Positions 27,446 through 34,950 of a stretch of DNA of 64,000 bases are shown in pieces. Each line of letters begins with the position of its first letter. Positions within the stretch are counted from its first letter, which is position 1. Under the pieces are notes generated by a model. It searched no databases. It was not told the DNA's origin and saw nothing but the letters and a program-made list of their open reading frames with translations. This DNA comes from Candidatus Obscuribacterales bacterium (GTDB lineage Bacteria > Cyanobacteriota > Vampirovibrionia > Obscuribacterales > Obscuribacteraceae). A program made the translations under genes and the position numbers. Location of the stretch: the NCBI GenBank assembly GCA_019637435.1, contig JAHBVO010000001.1, forward strand, positions 1,922,001 to 1,986,000, written 5' to 3'.

Positions 27446-28066
27446 TTAGGGAGTTAGAACTCTGTCTGCCGTCATTAAGAACTCACAGATGTTAAACATG
27501 TTGGTGATTTGGTCTGCCGGTACTTTGTCTTTCAATGCGTAGTGCTCCAGGCAAAGACCGCATGCCAGAACTTCGCAGCCTGCTTCGGCGAAACCATTGA
27601 GAACTTGAAGCACGCTGCCCTCTGGATCCATAAGTTTGACGCCGCTGTTTGCCAGTAGAATAGCTCTCGGTCTGTGCCCGGAGTCAAACAATGTTTGCAA
27701 AAAAACGTTCATCAAGCTCTGGCTAAAGTCAGGATCGCCCTGCCCGAAAGTATCTTTGGCTAGAAAAACGACTGTGCCGACGCGGTTCTTATTGGTTTCT
27801 TTCTGAGATTCTTTGATGGCTAGCTCTTCAAGTTCAGTTCGCGGCGATGGCTCCCCTTTCGTCAAGACGACGCGATAGAAATCCCCCTCATTGGAGCAGC
27901 TCATCGAGACGTTTTGAGAGCGAGCCAGTCGAGCCAAATTTTTGACGTTGACTTCGGATTCAACTAGCGCCTCAATCTTTTGAGTGTCCTTGTCGTCAAG
28001 TAGTCGTTTCGTTCTAATTACCGGCTCCGGGCAAACCAAGCCTCGAAGGTCAATTTCTCTGTTCAT
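27446..28066 (-). CDS. yedF: YedF-like selenium-associated protein (TusA domain plus DsrE-like domain)
   Basis: About 206 residues. The N-terminal TusA-like domain has the signature DLRGLVCPEPVIRTKR with its active Cys in the CPEP motif. A DsrE/DsrF-like domain follows (TVVFLAKDTFGQGDPDFSQSLMNVFLQTL, then the typical ILLANSGVKL and the CGLCLEHY motif). This two-domain build is that of the sulfurtransferase-like selenium metabolism protein YedF, thought to handle sulfur or selenium in proteins; the exact reaction is not settled. I choose the ATG at 28066 so that the TusA domain begins near residue 6; a TTG at 28153 would add 29 residues and overlap selD. It lies directly behind selD in the same direction, which supports the selenium assignment. 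Confidence 0.82.
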   Translation of the reverse strand: MNREIDLRGLVCPEPVIRTKRLLDDKDTQKIEALVESEVNVKNLARLARSQNVSMSCSNEGDFYRVVLTKGEPSPRTELEELAIKESQKETNKNRVGTVVFLAKDTFGQGDPDFSQSLMNVFLQTLFDSGHRPRAILLANSGVKLMDPEGSVLQVLNGFAEAGCEVLACGLCLEHYALKDKVPADQITNMFNICEFLMTADRVLTP

Positions 28067-28149
28067 CTCAGTTAAATCCTGATCTTTCTTCTGGTGCGAC
28101 TCCTGGAAATTGGTCTCTCTTAGGACCAATCGCGGAAGTCTAGTGTATA

Positions 28150-29223
28150 TCAATTGGCAGTCACTTCGACCGCGCCTATGGACTCATTAGGTTCAAGCGG
28201 CAACATCTCGCCGATTATGGAGGCCTGGAGACTAAGATCCTTCAGGTCTTCTACCAATTGCTCGGCATGGTCTGGATTCAGAGAGAAGAGAAGCCCGCCG
28301 GAAGTTTGCGGATCAAAAAGAAGATCCTCCCATTCCAACTCTACCTTATTAAGGTATTTGACCATTGCATTGAACGACTCTCGATTTCCGTATGCTCCAG
28401 CTGGGACGAGACCTTGCTGTGCCAATTCGACTACCTCCGGAAGTATACACACCGAACTAAGATTCAGTCTCGACTTCAAAGCGCTCGCTTTAGCCATCTC
28501 ATGTAGATGTCCTATTAAACCGAAACCGGTGACATCGGTGAGCGCATGAATTTCGTATTGTCGACCAGCCTGCAACGCACCAGAATTCAATGTGGTCAAG
28601 TTGCGGATTAGTTCATTGCGAGCGCCTTCCGAAAGCATGCCTGCCTTCATTCCAAGTAGAGCGACTCCAGATCCAATTGGTTTTGTGAGTACTAACTTGT
28701 CAAAAGGTTGGGCACCACCATTGGTGAATACTTCTTTGGGATTAACGAGTCCGGTGACTGCCAATCCGTATACCGGCTGCTCTAACTGGATCGAGTGTCC
28801 ACCAGCAATTACGGCTCCGGCCTTCTCGACTTGATCCGCGCCACCACGAAGAATTTCTACCAGAACCTCCTCTTCGAAATCACACGTTGGAAAGCAGACT
28901 ATATTCAATGCTAGTACGGGTTTGCCACCCATGGCGTATATGTCGGAAAGCGCATTGGCAGCGGCAATCTGTCCGAAGAGATATGGATCGTCTATAACTG
29001 GTGGAAAGAAATCGATCGTCTCTACTATTGCAAGATCTTCTGAAATTTTGTAAACAGCTGCATCTTCGAAATTCCCGATACCAGCGATTAGCTCAGGAGT
29101 TGTCTTGGATGGAATGCGCGCAAGCAATTTCGACAACTCTGCAGAACCAAGCTTTGCCGCGCAGCCTCCGGCTTTTATATTGGAAGTCAAACGTCTTTGT
29201 TCGTATTCAATTTTGTCGGACAT
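28150..29223 (-). CDS. selD: Selenide, water dikinase
   Basis: About 357 residues of SelD, which makes selenophosphate from selenide and ATP in the cytoplasm. The catalytic Cys is in the N-terminal motif KAGGCAAKLG; this is Cys and not selenocysteine. Further signatures are IGNFEDAAVY, the ATP-binding TIDFFPPVIDDPYLFGQIAAANALSDIYAMGG, and AGGHSI. I choose the ATG at 29223 (MSDKIEYEQRRL) since it puts the Cys near residue 22 as usual; the frame extends upstream to 29364 without family resemblance. yedF follows. The genes needed for selenocysteine insertion (selA, selB, selC) or for tRNA selenation are not in this window, so the use of selenophosphate is open. Confidence 0.9.
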   Translation of the reverse strand: MSDKIEYEQRRLTSNIKAGGCAAKLGSAELSKLLARIPSKTTPELIAGIGNFEDAAVYKISEDLAIVETIDFFPPVIDDPYLFGQIAAANALSDIYAMGGKPVLALNIVCFPTCDFEEEVLVEILRGGADQVEKAGAVIAGGHSIQLEQPVYGLAVTGLVNPKEVFTNGGAQPFDKLVLTKPIGSGVALLGMKAGMLSEGARNELIRNLTTLNSGALQAGRQYEIHALTDVTGFGLIGHLHEMAKASALKSRLNLSSVCILPEVVELAQQGLVPAGAYGNRESFNAMVKYLNKVELEWEDLLFDPQTSGGLLFSLNPDHAEQLVEDLKDLSLQASIIGEMLPLEPNESIGAVEVTAN

Positions 29224-29604
29224 ACAATGGTGCCATCCTTGTATACATATAAGACCCGCATTATGACATAGTTTTGGACCATTCAAAAATCGAAATTTTC
29301 TTTCTGAGGGAAGGTGATTTCCAGAAACCCGCGCCGGACGGCTCTTTGGAAACGCCCACGACAAGCAGCTCTTGAAAGTCGTAATTTTGGTTAGTCCAAA
29401 AAAGCTTTTAGATTAGTTTCACCAATAATGTGTGTTTATGGGCGTTTCAGCCCTTTCAAAAACGGGGCGATACGTGTAAATTTAAATCGGAAGCCAATGA
29501 ATTACTCGCACATGGGCGCAGACTTGCGGACGCCCCGTGCGCGTAAGGTTTCGTTTGTTTTCTTCATACCATCTTACGTAGTGAATTGATAAGGGACCAT
29601 TCCG
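29224..29604. other. Intergenic region with possible long-range stem, no gene
   Basis: 381 bases between divergent selD and the ribbon-helix-helix gene. No coding frame is supported. An eight-base complementary pair, ACGGGGCG (29462-29469) and CGCCCCGT (29531-29538), could close a structured leader of the downstream gene, but it does not match a riboswitch I know. Confidence 0.4.
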
Positions 29605-29811
29605 ATGCCTAAGAAAGTACTTGTCGCCTTGCCTCCAGGTCTGTTAGAACAGATCGACTTTGTCGCGCAAGTAGAGCACAGAACCAGATCCGACTTAATA
29701 CGCGAAGCTCTTCGCCGTTATATAGAATCTTTCAAACGCACACAAACGCCACACATGTCGGTAAGCACTGTCGGCAACCAGCATGTAGCGCTGTTTACCG
29801 ACGTTGAGTAA
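29605..29811 (+). CDS. Ribbon-helix-helix (CopG-like) DNA-binding protein
   Basis: A 68-residue protein. It begins MPKKVLVALPPGLLEQIDFVAQVEHRTRSDLIREALRRYI when read through, which is the complete ribbon-helix-helix pattern: a beta strand (KVLVAL), helix A, the RTRSDLI turn and helix B. The short tail ends HVALFTDVE. GGGA stands before the ATG. Such proteins are small dimeric repressors, often antitoxins, but no toxin-like gene follows, so it may be an orphan regulator of its own or nearby genes. Confidence 0.85.
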   Translation: MPKKVLVALPPGLLEQIDFVAQVEHRTRSDLIREALRRYIESFKRTQTPHMSVSTVGNQHVALFTDVE

Positions 29812-29899
29812 TATTCCCACTTAATGCGTTGACTTATTGCCGGACGCTTCGTACGATGCTTCTGAGGAAGGCCGATCCTTCTCCCGCGAGCATCTGACG

Positions 29900-30214
29900 A
29901 TGAATTTCACAAACATACTCTTAACGGAACTGATCTTCGCATCCTTCGTGTTGCTGGGATTGGGTTTCATTAAGATGCCGAAGTTCTTGCGGCGAAAGAG
30001 ACTTTCGAAACTCTTCCCGTGGGGCTACTATCCGGACCAGCAGCCGCGCGCCGACCGGTATTATCCGGACGACGACAAGGATTTCCTCCATGATGTGGGA
30101 ACGGAATTTGGTGGACTGGATACGTTCGGTGATTACGGGGAGTTCAGCGGCTTTGGTCAGCTCGGGGAATATGGCGGCTCGTTCATCGGCGGTGAGGGCG
30201 GTGGACCTGGTTAA
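29900..30214 (+). CDS. Small membrane protein with acidic Gly-rich tail
   Basis: About 104 residues. I choose the ATG at 29900, which places a membrane segment (LLTELIFASFVLLGLGFI) right at the N-terminus; a TTG at 29837 would add a polar stretch. After a basic patch (FLRRKRLSKLF) comes a tail rich in Gly, Asp, Glu and Tyr with repeated FG and YG turns (GDYGEFSGFGQLGEYGG). No family is recognised. It lies 88 bases after the regulator gene and could be its target or partner. Confidence 0.5.
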   Translation: MNFTNILLTELIFASFVLLGLGFIKMPKFLRRKRLSKLFPWGYYPDQQPRADRYYPDDDKDFLHDVGTEFGGLDTFGDYGEFSGFGQLGEYGGSFIGGEGGGPG

Positions 30215-30620
30215 CCGTTCTGCCGACAGTATGGCTTTGCGCTCATTGCTGGGTTTAATAACGCCTGGCTCATGGTTTGAATAGCCGTCGTTGCTCAGTA
30301 GTAGAACCACTCGGTATTTCCGTCTACGACACCATCTGGTGGCACAGTGTTTTGCGCGGCTGTTTTAGGACACCTGTCGTACAGGGAAGTCCACAGTTTC
30401 GCGCCGACAATATTGGCCCACGGAATTTGACTTGTCCGGCAGGCGATCATGGACCTGAGTTGGCGAAGGTTCATATCTCAATTGACGAAAGCCGCCTCGA
30501 AATTTCAGTAGAAAGGCTGTGGATCCTCCTTCTGATTCAGTGTTTCATGGCATATAAACGGCCTGCTTGGTAATAGTGCTCTTATAAGCTCTATACTTAA
30601 GCAGTCTCCCATGTGTTCTC
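30215..30620. other. Intergenic region, no supported gene
   Basis: About 400 bases. The only longer frame (30277-30573) starts at TTG, lacks a ribosome site and shows no family pattern, so I do not call it. A possible promoter element TATACT lies near 30592. Confidence 0.4.
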
Positions 30621-30626
30621 AGGAGG
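30621..30626 (+). promoter_or_regulatory. Ribosome binding site that points to a CTG start
   Basis: AGGAGG, the full anti-Shine-Dalgarno match, six bases before a CTG at 30633 in frame with the CPBP protease. No ATG, GTG or TTG is found in this frame between the last stop codon (30585) and the TTG at 30702. Confidence 0.6.
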
Positions 30627-30632
30627 TCGCCC

Positions 30633-32159
30633 CTGCAGTTCGCCGATACCTATTACGCCTGGCTAGCTGGATTTATCATTCTGGGCGGTCTCACCTTCGT
30701 TTTGAAAGACGAAAAGCGCAAGCTGTTGCTGCACCTGCTGTTGGTGTTTTCAACGCTCTTCGTTATCGGTCAAATTTACATGTCGGTTGAGGCTCGTAAA
30801 AATGCCAGCAACGAGGTTTTTGTCGAGTCCGACAAAGCTGAAATGGCCTTGAGAATGACTTCTGCTCTGATGGCACTTGAGCCAGTTTTGAAATCCGGTG
30901 GAGACAATAGCCAGGTAAAACAGATGCAGAGCAAGTTTTACCTCGAAGCTCAAAGTTCGCTTGATAAATCAATTAAACTCGCTCCCGAATCGTCCATCCT
31001 GTTGACTAAACGGCTTGTATTTCACAACGAGACTGGAAAACCAATCAAAGGCGATCTGACCGCAATAAACAAAATCGGCACAGACAAAGCGAAAAAGCTA
31101 TCAAGGCTCGTTACGGCGATCTATATCGACAAGAAGATCAGTCCCGAACATCTGCCTGAGTTGAAAACGATTTTGAAGAAAGAGATGCCGGGCGGCTGGT
31201 ACCAGGACATCTTAAATGTGCAAATCGAACGTGTTTCCGGCACGAAAAAGGCTTATGAGAAAGCGGTAGATGATTTTGTCGACCACTACCGAAATTATCT
31301 GATTCGAATTGCCGCATTCTTTGCTGTAATTGCAGTTTCAGCTTTCGTCGGGATCATAGTTGTGCTTGTCCAACTTTTTATGTTGCCGCGCAAACCGACC
31401 AGCGAAGAGGATCGCGCCAAAATTGCTGCGCCAGTCGCCTGGGGCGCAAAAACTGTCTATGGCGTTTTCATCGCCTGGCTTTCCACTGAATTCCTTGTTG
31501 TACCTTTGCTGAAAGGCGTATCCAAAGATTTGGCGAACATCGCGGTCGAAAGGGGCTCCTTGACGGTTGCCTTGATTACTGCAGGACTCTACCTATCACA
31601 AAACCTACCCTCGATTTTCTACATCTGGTTTTTCGCGGTGCGCAATCATGGAATTAGGTTTGCTGAGGCAATCAGGCTCCGCTGGAAGACCGAGCGTCGG
31701 GGACCCGTGGGATTGGTCCTTGCTGGTGTGGCAACCTGGTTCGCTGCGATACCACTGGTGATAGCATCGACATACATCGCAAATCAGCTTGGCTCGCAGG
31801 GCTCCAGTAACCCGATCGTTGCAGTTGTTCTCTCTTCCGTAAAAGATTCGAATCCTCTGGCGGTGATCATGTTCCTGATTACGCTTGGTGTCTTACCGGC
31901 TCTTTGCGAAGAAACTCTCTTCAGAGGTTTTTTGTACACTTCACTGCGACGACGGTTTGGTGCTTTTCTTTCTATCGTTATTAGCGCGACCTTGTTCTCG
32001 CTTGCTCATTTTGACCTCGGTGGCGCCGTCCAGTTGTTTGTTCTAGGCGCCTTGTTTGCTTTCGTATTCGAACGAACAAAAAGTCTAATTCCAGCGATGG
32101 TCGCTCACTGCATGTGGAACAGCGGGACGTTCCTAATGGCATTAACCATGCTTGGTTGA
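30633..32159 (+). CDS. CPBP family intramembrane metalloprotease
   Basis: About 508 residues. The C-terminal 170 residues are a CPBP (CAAX protease and bacteriocin-processing) domain with the three motifs: EETLFRGF, FSLAHFD, and AHCMWNSG. In front are a helical soluble part with Ala/Leu-rich TPR-like helices (about 50-190) and several membrane segments. I place the start at a CTG preceded by AGGAGG; this adds WLAGFIILGGLTFVL, a membrane segment that is lost if the TTG at 30702 is used. CPBP proteases cleave or process membrane proteins or bacteriocins; with no partner gene nearby the substrate cannot be named. A palindromic repeat follows the stop by 22 bases. Confidence 0.8.
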   Translation: MQFADTYYAWLAGFIILGGLTFVLKDEKRKLLLHLLLVFSTLFVIGQIYMSVEARKNASNEVFVESDKAEMALRMTSALMALEPVLKSGGDNSQVKQMQSKFYLEAQSSLDKSIKLAPESSILLTKRLVFHNETGKPIKGDLTAINKIGTDKAKKLSRLVTAIYIDKKISPEHLPELKTILKKEMPGGWYQDILNVQIERVSGTKKAYEKAVDDFVDHYRNYLIRIAAFFAVIAVSAFVGIIVVLVQLFMLPRKPTSEEDRAKIAAPVAWGAKTVYGVFIAWLSTEFLVVPLLKGVSKDLANIAVERGSLTVALITAGLYLSQNLPSIFYIWFFAVRNHGIRFAEAIRLRWKTERRGPVGLVLAGVATWFAAIPLVIASTYIANQLGSQGSSNPIVAVVLSSVKDSNPLAVIMFLITLGVLPALCEETLFRGFLYTSLRRRFGAFLSIVISATLFSLAHFDLGGAVQLFVLGALFAFVFERTKSLIPAMVAHCMWNSGTFLMALTMLG

Positions 32160-32176
32160 AACAATTTCCTCTTCAT

Positions 32177-32200
32177 TCCTGAACCGATATCGGTTGAAGA
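32177..32200. repeat. Palindromic repeat, copy 6
   Basis: The core AACCGATATCGGTT (32182-32195) is perfect; outer bases pair only in part (TCxTG on the left, GAxGA on the right). It lies between two genes read in the same direction, 22 bases after the protease stop. Confidence 0.85.
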
Positions 32201-32313
32201 GTTTAGATGCCGTGTTGCTTTGCCGCAATTGCCGGGCATAACCTCTTCAGCCCAATTAGATTTCCGTCATCGGAAACCGTCTGTCCTGCTACAACTCTAC
32301 TGGGTTTCAAACC

Positions 32314-32868
32314 ATGGTTGCACTTGCAAAACCAGCCATCAGATTGGAATCGGATCCGCGGGTGAAGCGGGTTGGCTCAAATGTTATGTGGGTTGCGATC
32401 GTGATCGGATTCATATTCATGGGGCTCTGGCTGACTGTTGCAACATTTGCGTTTGCGTACAACGCCTGCTGGTCAATTGTAATCGCGGGCGCTTCTCTCG
32501 CGTTTGCGTCATTCTTGACGATGATGGCATCTACTTTGATCCGCGATCGTACCCGAACCTACGTCTTGGAGTTGACGGAGACCGAGGCTGTTTTGAACGT
32601 CACCGAGGGGACCGGGAAACGTCGCAAGCGAGCCACCCAGATGGTCTTGCTCGACGATATCTATTATGCCGAGTACTATCCGTATCGCGATTCTACTTCT
32701 GTAATCTTGCACACAAGCTACGCACAGATGGAGCTTCCTCTCTGGCCGCTCGGTGCTCATGCGCAGGATGTGATGGATTTTCTAGAAGGACGCGGAGTGC
32801 CAATAGTAAACGTTCAGTCTGATGACCCAATTCCGGAGATCGAGATAGAGAAACGTGTTCAGCAGTGA
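32314..32868 (+). CDS. Membrane protein of unknown function with two N-terminal membrane segments
   Basis: A 184-residue protein. Two hydrophobic segments (VMWVAIVIGFIFMGLWLTV, about 24-44, and WSIVIAGASLAFASFLTMM, about 53-71) are followed by a beta-rich cytoplasmic or periplasmic part (TYVLELTETEAVLNV, DDIYYAEYYPYRDSTSVIL) that resembles the small bacterial PH-like domain of YdbT type, though I cannot confirm it. The end is acidic. The ribosome site before the ATG is weak. Function unknown. Confidence 0.6.
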   Translation: MVALAKPAIRLESDPRVKRVGSNVMWVAIVIGFIFMGLWLTVATFAFAYNACWSIVIAGASLAFASFLTMMASTLIRDRTRTYVLELTETEAVLNVTEGTGKRRKRATQMVLLDDIYYAEYYPYRDSTSVILHTSYAQMELPLWPLGAHAQDVMDFLEGRGVPIVNVQSDDPIPEIEIEKRVQQ

Positions 32869-32991
32869 GAAACCAATCGTAAATCAATCGGTCACTGATG
32901 ATTATGAGAGGATATTCCACACACAACTGTTCTCGTATTGATCGAATAACGCACGTTCTCGTGTAGAATCGCAAAATCTCTCTGTTTCGAG

Positions 32992-33744
32992 GTGTGCGAG
33001 TTGAGGTCCCGGGTTACCCTACGCCGGCTTGCCAGGTTACTGAGAACCACGGAGAGATTCGTGGCTATCGAACTGCACCCGGGTGTTTACGTCAGTTTCA
33101 TTGCAATTAACCTCTGTTTGCTGTTCGCATACCGGGAAATAGTCCGTGTCCCCCATCAGCAAGAACCGAATTCAGACCACTCCCGGGCTGATGTTTTTTC
33201 GGATGGAAAGCAATTTGGCTTTCCGTCTCTTGGTTTACGTGATGGAAGCCAGTCTCAAACGGTTGAGAGAACCGAGCCGATTAGAACTCAAATGAGTAAA
33301 GTAGAGACGACCATCGAATCGAGTCGCTTAGCCGAATTGCCGGAACAAATTCAGGCTCTCAAAGACAATTCCTTAGATGTTACCCCCTCGACAGCCGGCG
33401 CTGCACTGGCTGCGGTATCAGAAAAGTCCACTCCGAAAAGAGTTGCACAGAAGAAAGTTAGAAAATCGCACAATGGTTTGATTCCTCCACCGCCACCGGG
33501 TGTGATGGTCGTGCCTCCTCCTCCTGACGCGCCATCGCTGTTCGCCGCAGGGACTGCCGGTAAATTTGGCTTTCTGGTTCCACCGCCACCGCCAATGGTG
33601 TTTGACTCCATCGGCGGTGACTCTGCCTTTCAAACTAGTTATCGCAAGACAACGCGTCATGTCAGTGACGGCCAATTTAAAAATAATGAACGCGCGAAAA
33701 CTGTACACCGCGGTAATTTCAAACAAGTTATCGTCAGTCGCTAA
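32992..33744 (+). CDS. Single-pass membrane protein with Pro-rich C-terminal part
   Basis: About 250 residues. A basic N-terminus is followed by one membrane segment (VYVSFIAINLCLLFAY, about 33-49) and a long disordered region with the Pro runs IPPPPPG, VPPPPDA and VPPPPPM. This layout recalls TonB-type or surface-spanning tether proteins, but no TonB C-terminal domain is present. No ATG start is available: GTG at 32992 or TTG at 33001, the latter with GAGGTG before it. A palindromic repeat lies 40 bases past the stop. Function unknown. Confidence 0.55.
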   Translation: MCELRSRVTLRRLARLLRTTERFVAIELHPGVYVSFIAINLCLLFAYREIVRVPHQQEPNSDHSRADVFSDGKQFGFPSLGLRDGSQSQTVERTEPIRTQMSKVETTIESSRLAELPEQIQALKDNSLDVTPSTAGAALAAVSEKSTPKRVAQKKVRKSHNGLIPPPPPGVMVVPPPPDAPSLFAAGTAGKFGFLVPPPPPMVFDSIGGDSAFQTSYRKTTRHVSDGQFKNNERAKTVHRGNFKQVIVSR

Positions 33745-33784
33745 ATATCCTTTCAAAGGAAATTGGTATTCCGCGCTTCTGTCG

Positions 33785-33802
33785 TAAACCGATATCGGTT
33801 TA
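33785..33802. repeat. Palindromic repeat, copy 7
   Basis: TAAACCGATATCGGTTTA, a perfect 18-base palindrome 40 bases after the stop of the Pro-rich membrane protein gene. The bases further out do not pair. Confidence 0.9.
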
Positions 33803-33924
33803 TTTCCGATTGCTGGAAGTCGACTAGATTACGGCGCGCAAGTTCACGCCTCATTTGAAATTCATCAAGTGCTTCCTGTGCTACCTGGGAATAATGATTC
33901 TGCCGATGTCTAACGGAGATGTTC

Positions 33925-34695
33925 ATGAGAAACTACAAGACCAGTCTGACCCTTCTTTCCGCGTCGCTTTGCCTGGGTCTGTTTGCTTTACCAGTTCACG
34001 CTTCACCGGAAGACGACGCCGCTATCCAGCTGTACAAACAAGGGAAATATGGTCCTGCCCTTGCCGCTTTTGAGGCTATCGATAAAAGAACTCCTAGGAA
34101 GCCACTCACCCACTATTACATTGCGCTTTGCTGTCAATCTCTTAACCAGGTAGCCAGAGCAACGGCTGAGTACAAGTGGGTCGCGGACAACTCTCCTAAA
34201 GGGACATTGAAAGCGGCCGCACTGAAGGGTCTGGACAGCGTAAGCCGTTACAAGCAAGGTCGCGAACAGCAAGTTGCTGCCAGCGCTGCCAATACGGAGG
34301 CTGCAGCCGCGGCGGACACGGCCAAGACTGCGGCGGCCGGAGAGAAGACCGCGTCTGGAACGAAACCCGGAGAAAAAACTCCAACCGCCAAGCCGGATGA
34401 AAGTAAGGTGAAAAAGGTACTAGCGTTTTCGACCTCTTACGACCGCACCTGGTTAGCTTTTGAGCCGGGGTTCAATCAGGCAAAAGAAAAGTACAACGGG
34501 AAAATCGCTATTTCGCAGGTGGACACTGATGACGAGGCGAGCAACGCACTCAAGGAGAAATACAAATTGAGTTCGTTCCCCGCATTCGTTTACCTCGACG
34601 GCGCCGGAAATGTTCTAAAGACCGAGAGCGGCTGCCCCGGTGACGGTGATGCATTTATTAATGAGATTGAGAACTTGAACAAAAAAAAGAAGTGA
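33925..34695 (+). CDS. Exported TPR and thioredoxin-fold protein lacking CxxC
   Basis: A 256-residue periplasmic protein. The ATG at 33925 follows ACGGAG by six bases; an earlier ATG at 33919 is too close to that site. The signal peptide (MRNYKTSLTLLSASLCLGLFALPVHA) ends in an AxA-like site. Residues about 25-110 form TPR-like helices (AIQLYKQGKYGPALAAFEAI), then an Ala/Lys/Thr linker, then a thioredoxin-like domain (VLAFSTSYDRTW, KIAISQVDTDDEASNALKEKYKLSSFPAFVYLDGAGNVL). The position of the active CxxC reads SxxYDR, so it cannot be a redox enzyme; the cis-Pro (FPAF) is kept. It probably binds a partner protein. Confidence 0.75.
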   Translation: MRNYKTSLTLLSASLCLGLFALPVHASPEDDAAIQLYKQGKYGPALAAFEAIDKRTPRKPLTHYYIALCCQSLNQVARATAEYKWVADNSPKGTLKAAALKGLDSVSRYKQGREQQVAASAANTEAAAAADTAKTAAAGEKTASGTKPGEKTPTAKPDESKVKKVLAFSTSYDRTWLAFEPGFNQAKEKYNGKIAISQVDTDDEASNALKEKYKLSSFPAFVYLDGAGNVLKTESGCPGDGDAFINEIENLNKKKK

Positions 34696-34950
34696 ACGCG
34701 AATAAACTTCGGTGACATTTGAAGATGTGATGTCGAGATAGAACTGTTTTCGTCAAGAATAAATCGGCCGCATCTTTCTATCTTTGCTTCCCCTCTAAAT
34801 TGCGACCAACAGCTGACCGAAAGCAAACGCTCACATTCAGTTTAGTTTTAATGCCAAGCATCTGCGCATTGATGTCTTGATGAGAGAAACGTAGTAATCT
34901 TTTCTCCGTAAAGACGCTTGTCTGTTGGCAACCTGCGCTGAGGTGAGGCA

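Noticed and set aside
28067..28153. N-terminal extension of yedF from TTG
   Set aside because: It adds 29 unrelated residues and overlaps selD; the TusA domain begins right after the ATG at 28066.
30277..30573. 98-codon frame from a TTG
   Set aside because: No ribosome site, no family pattern, and composition like non-coding sequence.
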